In this document: piece by piece, positions 52,062 through 60,350 of the stretch
Layout of the letters: every line of letters begins with the position of its first letter
Numbering within the stretch: the first letter of the stretch is position 1
Origin: Paraburkholderia aspalathi
GTDB lineage: Bacteria > Pseudomonadota > Gammaproteobacteria > Burkholderiales > Burkholderiaceae
Length of the DNA: 62,096 bases
Direction: 5' to 3'
Assembly: GCF_900116445.1 (NCBI RefSeq)
Contig: NZ_FPBH01000046.1
Span: forward strand, 1 to 62,096
The notes under the pieces: generated by a model
The model's input: the letters and a program-made list of their open reading frames with translations, nothing else
Databases searched by the model: none
What the model was told of the DNA's origin: nothing
Translations under genes and position numbers: made by a program

Positions 52062-53414
52062 CTAGCCGCGGCGCAGTTCGACCCGTTTGATGTCTTTCAC
52101 GATCACGAGATAGCTGAACACCGTCAACAGGGCATTCAGGCCGACGAAAACCAGCGCGCCGTTGAACGACCCGGTCTTCGCGACGAGATAGCCGATCACG
52201 ATGGGCGTCACGATGCCGGCGACATTGCCGAACATATTGAAGATCGCGCCCGACAGACCGAGTGCCTCTTTCGGCGATGTATCCGCCACTACGGCCCAGC
52301 CGAGTGCGCCGATACCCTTGCCGAAGAACGCGAGCGACATGAGCGCGACGACGATCCAGTCGGTCGAAACATAGTTGCAGCCGATGATGCACACCGACAG
52401 CAGCATGCCGCCGACAATCGGCACCTTGCGCGCGATGGTGAGCGAATGCCCGCGCCGGATCAGCCCATCGGACAGGACGCCGCCCAGCACGCCGCCGGAG
52501 AATCCGCAGATCGCCGGCAGCGATGCAACCAGACCGGCCTGCAGAATCGTCATGCCGCGGGCCTGCACGAGGTAGATCGGAAACCAGGTCAGGAAGAAGT
52601 AGGTCAGCACGTTGATGCAGTACTGGGCGAGATAGACGCCGACGAGCATGCGGTTAGTCAGCAGTTGACGCACCAGCGACCAGCCACCGGTGCTGGCGAC
52701 GTCCGCAGCCCGGGCTGCTTTCGTGTGCCCGTTCACCACGCCGCCGCCCTGTTCGATGTAGTCGAGTTCGGCACGCGAGACACGCGGGTGATCGGCGGGG
52801 TTCTTCATCACCTTCAGCCAGGTGAGGGCGAGTAACAGTCCGGCCACGCCCATCACGAGGTAGACCGCGTGCCAGCCGAACGCATGGGTCAGCCAGGCCA
52901 TCAGCGGCGTGAAAATGACCGCTGCGAAGTATTGCGCTGAATTGAAAATGGCGGAGGCGGTGCCGCGTTCGTTGGTGGGAAACCAGCTCGCCACGACTTT
53001 GGCATTGGCCGGAAACGCCGGGGATTCAGCGGCGCCCATGGCGAAGCGCAGCACGAACAGCGCGATGACGGCGGCGGCTGCGCTGCCCAGCAGGCCGATC
53101 GAGCTTTGCAGCAACGTAAACAACGACCACAGGAAAATGCTCGCCGCGTAGACGCGCCGCGCGCCGAAACGGTCGAGCAGCCAGCCCGCCGGCAATTGCG
53201 ACAGAACATAGGCCCAGCTGAACGCCGAGAAGATGTAACCCATCCTGATCGCGTCGAAACCGAACTCGGCGCGCATCGCGGATCCGGTTACTGAGAGCGT
53301 GGCGCGGTCCGCGTAATTGAATGTCGTGATCACAAAGATCAGCAACAGAATCCCGTAGCGGACCTTGGTGCGCTTTGCGACATGGGCGGGGCTCGCGGTG
53401 CGGCTCATTTCCAT
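52062..53414 (-). CDS. MFS hexuronate/aldarate transporter (copy 2)
   Basis: A 450-residue twelve-helix carrier of the ExuT/GudP group: YGILLLIFVITTFNYADRATLSVTGSAM, SQLPAGWLLDRFGARRVYA, NAKVVASWFPTNERGTASAIFNSAQYFAAVIF and ADTSPKEALGLSGAIFNMFGNVAGIV. I prefer the ATG at 53414 because AGGAG is then six bases upstream; the ATG at 53420 abuts that ribosome site. It lies downstream of kdgD on the same strand, but a terminator-like hairpin with a T-run separates them. Confidence 0.9.
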   Translation of the reverse strand: MEMSRTASPAHVAKRTKVRYGILLLIFVITTFNYADRATLSVTGSAMRAEFGFDAIRMGYIFSAFSWAYVLSQLPAGWLLDRFGARRVYAASIFLWSLFTLLQSSIGLLGSAAAAVIALFVLRFAMGAAESPAFPANAKVVASWFPTNERGTASAIFNSAQYFAAVIFTPLMAWLTHAFGWHAVYLVMGVAGLLLALTWLKVMKNPADHPRVSRAELDYIEQGGGVVNGHTKAARAADVASTGGWSLVRQLLTNRMLVGVYLAQYCINVLTYFFLTWFPIYLVQARGMTILQAGLVASLPAICGFSGGVLGGVLSDGLIRRGHSLTIARKVPIVGGMLLSVCIIGCNYVSTDWIVVALMSLAFFGKGIGALGWAVVADTSPKEALGLSGAIFNMFGNVAGIVTPIVIGYLVAKTGSFNGALVFVGLNALLTVFSYLVIVKDIKRVELRRG

Positions 53415-53445
53415 CGTCATCTCCTGAACTTTTTATCTGTGAAAA

Positions 53446-53476
53446 AGCGCCCGGTGACGTTGCCGTCCCGGGCGCT
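53446..53476 (-). terminator. Terminator after kdgD
   Basis: AGCGCCCGG / CCGGGCGCT, a 9-bp perfect stem with a 13-nt loop. Read on the minus strand it is followed by TTTTT. It lies between kdgD and the second MFS gene and would limit or attenuate read-through into the transporter. Confidence 0.7.
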
Positions 53477-53540
53477 CTTTACGGTGCCGCGTGCTCGAGC
53501 CAGGTTCGGCCAGGCTCGCACGGCTTGGCGCCTTGCTGTG

Positions 53541-54458
53541 TTACTGCGCGCCGAGCTTCTTGATCAGCACGTCGAGTTGCGCCATTTCTTCTTCGGTCAG
53601 ATCGGTCAGCGGTGCGCGCACCGGACCTGCGCTGTGGCCGACCAGCTTCGCGCCGGCCTTCACGATGCTGACCGCGTAGCCCTGGCGGCGGTTGCGGATC
53701 GCCAGATACGGCAGGAAGAATTCGTCGATCAGCTTGCCGACCGTCGCGTGGTCGTTCGCGGCAATCGCGCGATAGAAGTCCATCGCGGTCTTCGGGATGA
53801 AGTTGAACACGGCCGACGAGTACACCGGCACGCCCAGCGCCTTGTAGGCCGCGGCGTAGACTTCAGCGGTAGGCAGGCCGCCGAGATAGGAGAAGCGGTC
53901 GCCGAGGCGGCGGCGGATCGACACCATGTTCTCGATCTCGCCCACACCGTCCTTGAAGCCGATCAGGTTGGGGCAGCGCTCGGCCAGCCCTTCGAGCATG
54001 TCGGCGTTAAGCTTGGAGTTCGCGCGGTTGTAGATGATCACGCCCATGTTCGGCACGGACTTGCAGACTTCTTCGGCGTGCGCCGCGATGCCTTCCTGGC
54101 AGGCTTCGGTCAGGTAGTGGGGCATCAGCAGAATGCCGTTCGCGCCGTGACGTTCGGCTTCCTGGGCATACGCGATTGCGACGCGGGTCGGGCCGCCGGC
54201 GCCGGCGAGAATCGGTACTTTGCCTTTGCAGACTTCGGTTGCCGTACGCACGACGTTCGAGTAGTCGTTATGCGTGAGCGAGAAGAATTCGCCCGTGCCG
54301 CCGGCGACGAACAGCGCCGAGGCGCCGTAAGGCGCGAGCCATTCGAGGCGCTCGGCATAGGTGTCGGCGCGGAAATCGCCTTGTTCGTCGAAGTCGGTAA
54401 CGGGGAAGGACAGAAGGCCTTCCGAAACGATCTGCTTCAGTTCCTGCGGTGTCGTCAT
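53541..54458 (-). CDS. kdgD: 5-dehydro-4-deoxyglucarate dehydratase (decarboxylating)
   Basis: A 305-residue member of the DapA/NAL class I aldolase superfamily, converting 5-dehydro-4-deoxy-D-glucarate to 2-oxoglutarate semialdehyde, CO2 and water. The Schiff-base lysine is K169 in GFKDG, with Y143 in IIYNRAN and the GGTGEF motif at 53-58. GFKDGVGEIENM is typical of this enzyme rather than DapA. It has an operator copy about 55 bp upstream and is divergent from galactarate dehydratase. Confidence 0.92.
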   Translation of the reverse strand: MTTPQELKQIVSEGLLSFPVTDFDEQGDFRADTYAERLEWLAPYGASALFVAGGTGEFFSLTHNDYSNVVRTATEVCKGKVPILAGAGGPTRVAIAYAQEAERHGANGILLMPHYLTEACQEGIAAHAEEVCKSVPNMGVIIYNRANSKLNADMLEGLAERCPNLIGFKDGVGEIENMVSIRRRLGDRFSYLGGLPTAEVYAAAYKALGVPVYSSAVFNFIPKTAMDFYRAIAANDHATVGKLIDEFFLPYLAIRNRRQGYAVSIVKAGAKLVGHSAGPVRAPLTDLTEEEMAQLDVLIKKLGAQ

Positions 54459-54510
54459 GATGAGTATCCAGGGCGTCGAATGGGGTTGGTATTTAGAAAT
54501 GATGATTTCT

Positions 54511-54529
54511 TATACGTCATCGTACAACA
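54511..54529 (-). promoter_or_regulatory. Uronate-regulon operator before kdgD
   Basis: TATACGTCATCGTACAACA is the best single match to the cluster motif and faces kdgD. It shares the 54459-54697 divergent region with a second copy that faces galactarate dehydratase. Confidence 0.7.
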
Positions 54530-54608
54530 ACAATTCGGCTAACTCAACGATGTTTTCACGGCATAATGCGCGCCATAGGGTAAATACGGAACGTCTGGGC
54601 AATCTTTC

Positions 54609-54629
54609 ATGTTGTAGGATGACGTATGA
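54609..54629 (+). promoter_or_regulatory. Uronate-regulon operator before galactarate dehydratase
   Basis: ATGTTGTAGGATGACGTATG is the reverse-orientation motif, 69 bp upstream of the dehydratase start and 98 bp from the copy facing kdgD. Confidence 0.7.
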
Positions 54630-54697
54630 ATGATTGACGCAACAGTTGGCGCAACGGTTGGCGCAGCAGGCGTGAAATCGCCACAAGGATCGATGTC

Positions 54698-56287
54698 ATG
54701 GAACAAACCCCGCTCTACATTCGCGTTCACCCCAATGACAATGTCGCGATCGTCGTCAACGACGGCGGTCTGGGTGAGGGCGCCGTATTTCCCGATGGCC
54801 TCGCGCTGCGCGAGCGTGTGCCGCAGGGGCACAAAGTCGCGCTGGCCGATCTCGCGGAAGGCGACGAAGTCATCCGCTATAACGTGGTGATCGGTTACGC
54901 GCTCAAGGATTTGCCGAAGGGAAGCTGGATCAACGAACACGTAATCCGCATGCCGAGTCCGCCGGGGCTGGAAGATCTGCCGATCGCCACCATCAAGGCG
55001 CCGGAAATGCCGCCGCTGGAAGGCTTCACGTTCGAAGGCTATCGCAATGCCGACGGCTCGGTCGGCTCGCGCAACATTCTGGCCATCACGACCACGGTGC
55101 AATGCGTTGCTGATGTAGTTCAGCACGCGGTTACGCGTATCAAGGCAGAACTGCTGCCGCACTATCCGAACGTCGACGACGTGGTGAGCCTCGGCCATAC
55201 CTATGGTTGCGGCGTCGCGATCGACGCGCCGGACGCAATGGTGCCGATCCGCACCGTGCGCAACATCAGCCTGAATCCGAACTTCGGCGGCGAAGTGATG
55301 ATGGTCAGCCTCGGCTGCGAGAAGCTGCAGCCTGAACGCCTGATGCCGCCGGGCACGATTCCGATTGCCGCTGCTGCGAATGTCGCTGAAGTGGCCGACA
55401 TCGGCGACGTCGAAGGCGATCTGAATGGCGATGTGGTAGTGCTGCAGGATGATGCGCACGTCGGCTTCCAGTCGATGATCGAGTCGATCATGCGAATGGC
55501 CGAAGGCCACCTGAAGCGGTTGAACAATCGTCGCCGCGAGACCTGCCCGGCCTCCGATCTGGTGATCGGCGTGCAATGCGGCGGCAGCGATGCGTTTTCC
55601 GGGCTGACCGCCAACCCCGCCGTGGGCTTCGCTACTGATTTGCTGGTGCGTGCCGGGGCGACGGTGATGTTCTCCGAAGTCACCGAAGTGCGCGACGGTG
55701 TCGATCAACTGACGGCACGCGCGGCCAACGCGGACGTGGCGGCTGCGATCATCCGCGAGATGCAGTGGTACGACGATTATCTGAAGCGCGGCGGTGCGGA
55801 CCGCAGCGCCAACACCACGCCCGGCAACAAGAAGGGCGGCTTGTCGAACATCGTTGAAAAGGCGATGGGCTCGATCATCAAGTCGGGCAACTCGGCCATC
55901 TCCGGCGTGCTGTCGCCTGGTGAAAAGGTCAAGCAGAAGGGCCTGATTTACGCAGCCACGCCGGCGAGCGATTTCATCTGCGGCACGCTGCAGGTCGCGG
56001 CGGGCATCAACTTGCATGTATTCACGACCGGCCGCGGCACGCCGTACAGCCTTGCTGAAGTGCCCGTCATCAAGGTCGCGACGCGCTCCGATCTCGCGCG
56101 CCGCTGGCACGATCTGATGGATATAAACGCCGGTACTATTGCGACCGGCGCAGCGACGATCGAAGACGTGGGTTGGGAGCTGTTCCGCCTGATGCTCGAC
56201 GTCGCAAGCGGACGTAAAGAGACGTGCGCGGAGAAACTCAAACTCCACAATGCGTTGACGCTGTTCAATCCGGCGCCGGTGACCTGA
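54698..56287 (+). CDS. garD: Galactarate dehydratase (UxaA/GarD family)
   Basis: A 529-residue iron-dependent dehydratase turning meso-galactarate into 5-dehydro-4-deoxy-D-glucarate. An N-terminal SAF domain (about 1-90, VHPNDNVAIVVNDGGL) precedes the catalytic part: FEGYRNADGSVGSRNILAI, VSLGHTYGCGV with the conserved cysteine, SLGCEKLQPERL and GVQCGGSDAFSGLTANPA. These motifs are shared with altronate dehydratase, but the length and the neighbouring uronate dehydrogenase, lactonase and KdgD favour galactarate. It is first in a three-gene operon garD-udh-lactonase. Confidence 0.88.
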   Translation: MEQTPLYIRVHPNDNVAIVVNDGGLGEGAVFPDGLALRERVPQGHKVALADLAEGDEVIRYNVVIGYALKDLPKGSWINEHVIRMPSPPGLEDLPIATIKAPEMPPLEGFTFEGYRNADGSVGSRNILAITTTVQCVADVVQHAVTRIKAELLPHYPNVDDVVSLGHTYGCGVAIDAPDAMVPIRTVRNISLNPNFGGEVMMVSLGCEKLQPERLMPPGTIPIAAAANVAEVADIGDVEGDLNGDVVVLQDDAHVGFQSMIESIMRMAEGHLKRLNNRRRETCPASDLVIGVQCGGSDAFSGLTANPAVGFATDLLVRAGATVMFSEVTEVRDGVDQLTARAANADVAAAIIREMQWYDDYLKRGGADRSANTTPGNKKGGLSNIVEKAMGSIIKSGNSAISGVLSPGEKVKQKGLIYAATPASDFICGTLQVAAGINLHVFTTGRGTPYSLAEVPVIKVATRSDLARRWHDLMDINAGTIATGAATIEDVGWELFRLMLDVASGRKETCAEKLKLHNALTLFNPAPVT

Positions 56288-56321
56288 TAGTACCGATCGT
56301 AATCACGACAAAGACTGAGAC

Positions 56322-57164
56322 ATGACTGACTCGAACCTCGACCGCCCGGCGGCGCAGAAACCTTTCCGCCGTCTTCTGCTCACCGGCGCTGCCGGCAACC
56401 TCGGCCAGCAGTTGCGCGGTGCGCTCGCTGCATGGGCCGATGTCGTGCGCGTCACCGATATCGCGCCGCTGGGCGAAGTGGCGGCGCACGAAGAAGCATC
56501 GATCGTGGACCTCGCAGATGAAGCCGCCGTTCACGCGCTGCTGGAAGGCGTGGATGCGGTCGTGCATCTGGGCGGCATCTCCGTCGAGGCGCCGTTCGAA
56601 GATCTGCTCGAAGCGAATATCCGCGGCCTGTACAACCTTTATTCGGCGGCGCAGAAGCAGGGCGTGAAGCGCATCGTGTACGCGAGCTCGAATCATGCGG
56701 TGGGTTTTCATCCCACGACGTCGGTGGTCGATATCGACGCGCCGCTGCGTCCCGACAGCCTGTATGGCGTGACGAAGTGCTTCGGCGAATCGCTGTCGCG
56801 CTACTACTTCGACCGCTTCGGTCTCGAGACGGTGTGTCTGCGGATCGGCTCGTCGTTCGAGCAGCCGAAGAATCCGCGCATGCTCGTCACCTATCTGAGC
56901 TATCGCGACTTTATCGAACTGGTGCGCTGCTCGCTGTTCACCAACCGGGTTGGCCACGCAATCGTTTATGGCGTGTCGGATAACCGGACCAAGTGGGTCG
57001 ACAACACCAAGGCGGCGTTCCTTGGTTTTCGTCCGCAGGACAGTTCGATCGAGTTCGAGCACCTCTTTCCGGTCACGGCGCCCACCACCGACCTCGACGA
57101 TCCGACGCAGCATTTCCAGGGTGGCCCGTTCGTGCTGGCCGGTCCGATGGAGCCGAAGCGGTGA
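56322..57164 (+). CDS. udh: NAD-dependent uronate dehydrogenase (copy 2)
   Basis: A 280-residue enzyme oxidising D-galacturonate/D-glucuronate to the aldarolactone. It has TGAAGNLG at 21-28, the block RIVYASSNHAVGFHP, and catalytic Y148-x3-K152 (LYGVTK). IGSSFEQPKNPRMLVTYLSYRDFIELVRCSL matches characterised-type Udh proteins closely. It is 34 bp after garD and overlaps the lactonase gene by GTGA. The main pathway enzyme is probably this copy; copy 1 at 42632 sits with a transporter. Confidence 0.92.
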   Translation: MTDSNLDRPAAQKPFRRLLLTGAAGNLGQQLRGALAAWADVVRVTDIAPLGEVAAHEEASIVDLADEAAVHALLEGVDAVVHLGGISVEAPFEDLLEANIRGLYNLYSAAQKQGVKRIVYASSNHAVGFHPTTSVVDIDAPLRPDSLYGVTKCFGESLSRYYFDRFGLETVCLRIGSSFEQPKNPRMLVTYLSYRDFIELVRCSLFTNRVGHAIVYGVSDNRTKWVDNTKAAFLGFRPQDSSIEFEHLFPVTAPTTDLDDPTQHFQGGPFVLAGPMEPKR

Positions 57165-58090
57165 GCGGCTTGACGAACCCGCGGGTGGAGCGTGTCGAGG
57201 CGGCAGGGCAGGCGCCCGCGTCGGTCGGCGAGAGCCCTGTATGGCGTGTTGCGGAACAGGCACTTTACTGGGTGGATATTCCGGCGCAAAAGATCGTGCG
57301 GCTACGGCTCGAAACGGCTGAGCGCACCGAGTGGCAATTGCCGGAGAAGGTGGCGTGCATCGCCTTCGATCATCACGGCACGGTCCTGGCTGGCTGTGAG
57401 ACGGGGCTCTTCGCTGTCACGCTGACTGAAGGCGCGCCCCGTCGCGAAGCGATGAAGGTGACGGGCAGAAAGCTCGCCGCGCCGCACTTCGCTTTCGACG
57501 ATATGCGCTTCAACGACGGCCGTTGCGATCGGCAAGGGCGCTTCTGGTCCGGCACGATGGTGCAGGATATGGCAGCGGCAAATCCTGCGGGCGCACTCTA
57601 TCGCTTCGACGAGCGCGGCGTGTTGTCGGCGCCGGTTGTCGACGCGTTGATCACGCAAAACGGTCTGGCGTGGTCGCCGGATGGAACCACGATGTATCTG
57701 TCGGACTCGCATCCTCTGCGCCGGCAAATCTGGGCGTTCGATTACGACATCGAAGCGGGCGAGCCGCGCAATCGGCGCGTATTCGCTGATCTGCATGATT
57801 ACGCTGGTCGTCCCGACGGCGCAGCCGTGGATGCGGACGGCTGCTACTGGATTTGCGCAAACGACGCCGGCCTCTTGCTGCGCTTTACGCCGCAAGGCAA
57901 GCTCGATCGGCAGATTGCCGTGCCGGCCGTGAAGCCCGCGATGTGCGCGTTCGGCGGCCGGGATCTGGACACGCTGTTCGTGACGTCGATCCGTCCCGCG
58001 ACGGGCGCGAGTGAACACGACGGCCACCTGTTCGCCGTTCGCCCCGCTGTGACCGGGCTGCCTGAGCCCGAATACGCGGGCGAACTCTGA
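57161..58090 (+). CDS. SMP-30/gluconolactonase-family aldarolactonase
   Basis: A 309-residue six-bladed beta-propeller that should open the galactarolactone or glucarolactone made by Udh. Metal-site residues include E24 (VGESPVW), N118-D119 (MRFNDGR), N167 (TQNGLAWSPDG) and the aspartate in DYAGRPDGAAVDADG. The GTG start at 57161 overlaps the udh stop codon (GTGA), so translation is coupled. The frame open 56 codons further upstream is udh read out of phase. Confidence 0.88.
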   Translation: MSGLTNPRVERVEAAGQAPASVGESPVWRVAEQALYWVDIPAQKIVRLRLETAERTEWQLPEKVACIAFDHHGTVLAGCETGLFAVTLTEGAPRREAMKVTGRKLAAPHFAFDDMRFNDGRCDRQGRFWSGTMVQDMAAANPAGALYRFDERGVLSAPVVDALITQNGLAWSPDGTTMYLSDSHPLRRQIWAFDYDIEAGEPRNRRVFADLHDYAGRPDGAAVDADGCYWICANDAGLLLRFTPQGKLDRQIAVPAVKPAMCAFGGRDLDTLFVTSIRPATGASEHDGHLFAVRPAVTGLPEPEYAGEL

Positions 58091-58165
58091 ATAAGCGACG
58101 TGAATGAGGCGGGGCGCCGGGGAATTAGCACGCCGGCGCCCAACAGTTGCAGCCTTTTATTCATC

Positions 58166-58395
58166 ACTTGTCGTACAACATAGTGGCAAAAATGCCACTC
58201 TCGGGTCATCTTCCTCCCTACGAAAAATATAAATCTGCGAAGCGGAGATTTTGCTCGCATCCCTTTCTGGCATAGCTTTCAGGCCGGATTTCGACTCAGA
58301 AACTTTTACGTCTAACCCGCTGTCGTGCGGGTAAATACCGGCTGTACAACTCATACCACGTTTTATAGACTTCATATGTCGTCGTACAACATATG
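58166..58395 (+). promoter_or_regulatory. Two uronate-regulon operators before the TRAP operon
   Basis: TTGTCGTACAACAT lies at about 58168-58182. TATGTCGTCGTACAACAT lies within the hyphenated palindrome 58373-58395, whose ends CATATGT and ACATATG mirror each other. Two copies about 200 bp apart could support looping. The 58091-58731 gap contains these, a promoter region and the repeat array at 58641; I see no gene in it. Confidence 0.65.
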
Positions 58396-58640
58396 AGCCC
58401 CAACAAATTCATTTCAAGATGGTTTTGGGGCGCTGGACAAAGAGGGCAGCGTTCTCTGCGCGCATGACCAACGCGCGCGGGGTTCATGCCCAAGCAGTCG
58501 AAGCAAAGAAGTCGAGTTGTCTGACAGGAGTGCTGAGCATCTGTTCCGGGGAAGCAGAACAGGCCAGCACGGCAAACCGCACGCTACCCACAGGGGTTGC
58601 GTGCGTGGAGCCGGGAGACGCATCAAAACCATGTCGCATC

Positions 58641-58696
58641 CGTAAGCGGCCTTCCGTAAGCGACCCCGCGAAAGCGGTCCTTCGTAAGCGGCCCTC
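58641..58696. repeat. 14-bp tandem repeat array in the TRAP-operon leader
   Basis: Four head-to-tail 14-mers (58641-58654, 58655-58668, 58669-58682, 58683-58696) with consensus CGTAAGCGGCCCTC and one to several differences per copy. The array ends 35 bp before the dctP start, so it probably lies in the transcribed leader. Confidence 0.9.
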
Positions 58697-58731
58697 CGCA
58701 TCCGGATGATCTAATTTCAAGGAATGTCACG

Positions 58732-59724
58732 ATGAAAAACAAGTTTGCCTCTTCCCGTGTTTCGATGATTGTCGCGGCCTCCGTGCTGGCGTTCAGCACC
58801 GTATCGGCACACGCGCGCGTGTTCCGCGTGTCGGACGTGCATGGCGACACCTATCCGACCAATATGGCCGTGAAATATATGGGTGAAGAAATCAGCAAGG
58901 CAACCGGTGGCAAGGATTCCGTGAAGGTCTTCGGCAACAGCGCGCTGGGTTCCGAAAACGACACGATCGATCAGGTGCGTATCGGCGCACTGGATATGGC
59001 GCGCGCCAACGGTGCAGCCTTCAACGAGATCGTGCCTGAATCGATGATTCCGTCGCTGCCGTTCCTGTTCCGCGACATCGACCATTTCCGCAAGGTGATG
59101 TACGGCCCGGAAGGCCAGAAGATTCTCGACGCCTTCAAGGCGAAGGGCATGATCGCGCTGACGTTCTATGAGAGCGGCGCGCGCTCGATGTACGCGAAGA
59201 AGGCCATCCATTCGCCCGCCGACATGAAGGGCCTTAAGGTACGCGTGCAACCGTCGGATCTGATGGTCGACGAAATCAAGGCGATGGGCGGCACGCCGAC
59301 GCCGATGCCGTTCGCCGAAGTCTATACGGGCCTGAAGACGGGTCTGGTGGATGGCGCGGAAAACAACCTGCCGTCGTACGAAGAGACCAAGCACTTCGAA
59401 GTCGCGCAGGTCTATTCCGAAACCCAGCATTCGATGACGCCGGAAGTGCTGGTGTTCTCCAAGAAGGTGTGGGACACGCTGACGCCGCAGGAACAGGACA
59501 TCATCAAGAAGGCGGCGGCCGACTCAGTGCCTTACTACACCAAGCTGTGGACCGCGCGTGAAGCCGACGCGGCAAAGACGGTCACCAAGGGCGGCGCGAC
59601 GATCGTTACCGCGTCGCAGATCGACCGTCCTGCTTTCGTGAAGGCGATGCAACCGGTCTGGGCGAAGTATGAAAAGACGCCGCAAATGAAGCAACTCGTC
59701 GACGAAATCCAGGCAGTCAAATAA
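58732..59724 (+). CDS. dctP: TRAP transporter substrate-binding protein (DctP family)
   Basis: A 330-residue periplasmic binding protein. The signal peptide ends STVSAHA before RVFRVSDVHGDTYPTNMAVKYMGEEISKATGG. It has the DctP segments LGSENDTIDQVRIGALDMARANG, the arginine-containing KGLKVRVQPSDLMVDEIKAMGGTPTPMPFAEVYTGLKTGLVDGAENN and EVLVFSKKVWDTLTPQEQ. In this context the ligand is probably a uronate or aldarate. It is separated from dctQ by 139 bp containing an imperfect stem-loop around GCAGC/GCTGC (59756-59769). Confidence 0.92.
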   Translation: MKNKFASSRVSMIVAASVLAFSTVSAHARVFRVSDVHGDTYPTNMAVKYMGEEISKATGGKDSVKVFGNSALGSENDTIDQVRIGALDMARANGAAFNEIVPESMIPSLPFLFRDIDHFRKVMYGPEGQKILDAFKAKGMIALTFYESGARSMYAKKAIHSPADMKGLKVRVQPSDLMVDEIKAMGGTPTPMPFAEVYTGLKTGLVDGAENNLPSYEETKHFEVAQVYSETQHSMTPEVLVFSKKVWDTLTPQEQDIIKKAAADSVPYYTKLWTAREADAAKTVTKGGATIVTASQIDRPAFVKAMQPVWAKYEKTPQMKQLVDEIQAVK

Positions 59725-59863
59725 GTTTGGACGTAACGCGGTGGAGAAGGGCCGTGCAGCACGCGCTGCTGGTTCTTCCCGCCGCGCGGTTTCCTGCGCC
59801 GGTGATGGTTAGCAGGAATCCTGAAGATCAAATATAAGTCCGCTGTATGCAAGGATGGGGTCA

Positions 59864-60343
59864 ATGAGATTCATGAAACGCCCAAACGATTTTCTCTTCC
59901 GCGTGCTGGTGGTCGTGGCGTCGGCGAGTCTCGCCACGCTGTGTCTGCTGGTGATTTATAGCGTCGTGATGCGCTATGTCTTCAGCGATGCACCGGATTT
60001 TGTCGAGCCCATTGCCCTCCTGCTGGTGATTGTGATCGCCATGTTCGGCGCTGCGCTCAAGGTTCGCGAAGGCGGCCACATCGGGCTTGACTCGCTAGTC
60101 AAGAAGCTGCCGCCGAAAGGCCAGACGATCGCCCATGCGTTCCAGCATATTTGCCTGATCGTGCTGGCCGTGGCGATCTTCTTCGGCTGCTGGCAGATGG
60201 CGGAAACGACGATGGACGACAAGATCCCGATCCTGGGCCTTCCGGAAGCGCTTCGATATCTGATTCCGGTCATTGCCAGCGCCTGCATCGCTCTGTTCTC
60301 GTTCGAGAACCTGCTGGGGCTTTTCGCACAGAAACAAAAATAG
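59864..60343 (+). CDS. dctQ: TRAP transporter small permease (DctQ family)
   Basis: A 159-residue four-helix membrane protein: FRVLVVVASASLATLCLLVIYSVVMRYVF, PIALLLVIVIAMFGAALKVREGGHIGLDSL and YLIPVIASACIALFSFENLLGL. The family marker EGGHI is present. I prefer the ATG at 59864, as the ATG at 59855 directly abuts its possible ribosome site; the difference is three residues. It forms the membrane complex with DctM, encoded 7 bp later. Confidence 0.88.
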   Translation: MRFMKRPNDFLFRVLVVVASASLATLCLLVIYSVVMRYVFSDAPDFVEPIALLLVIVIAMFGAALKVREGGHIGLDSLVKKLPPKGQTIAHAFQHICLIVLAVAIFFGCWQMAETTMDDKIPILGLPEALRYLIPVIASACIALFSFENLLGLFAQKQK

Positions 60344-60350
60344 AAGAATC

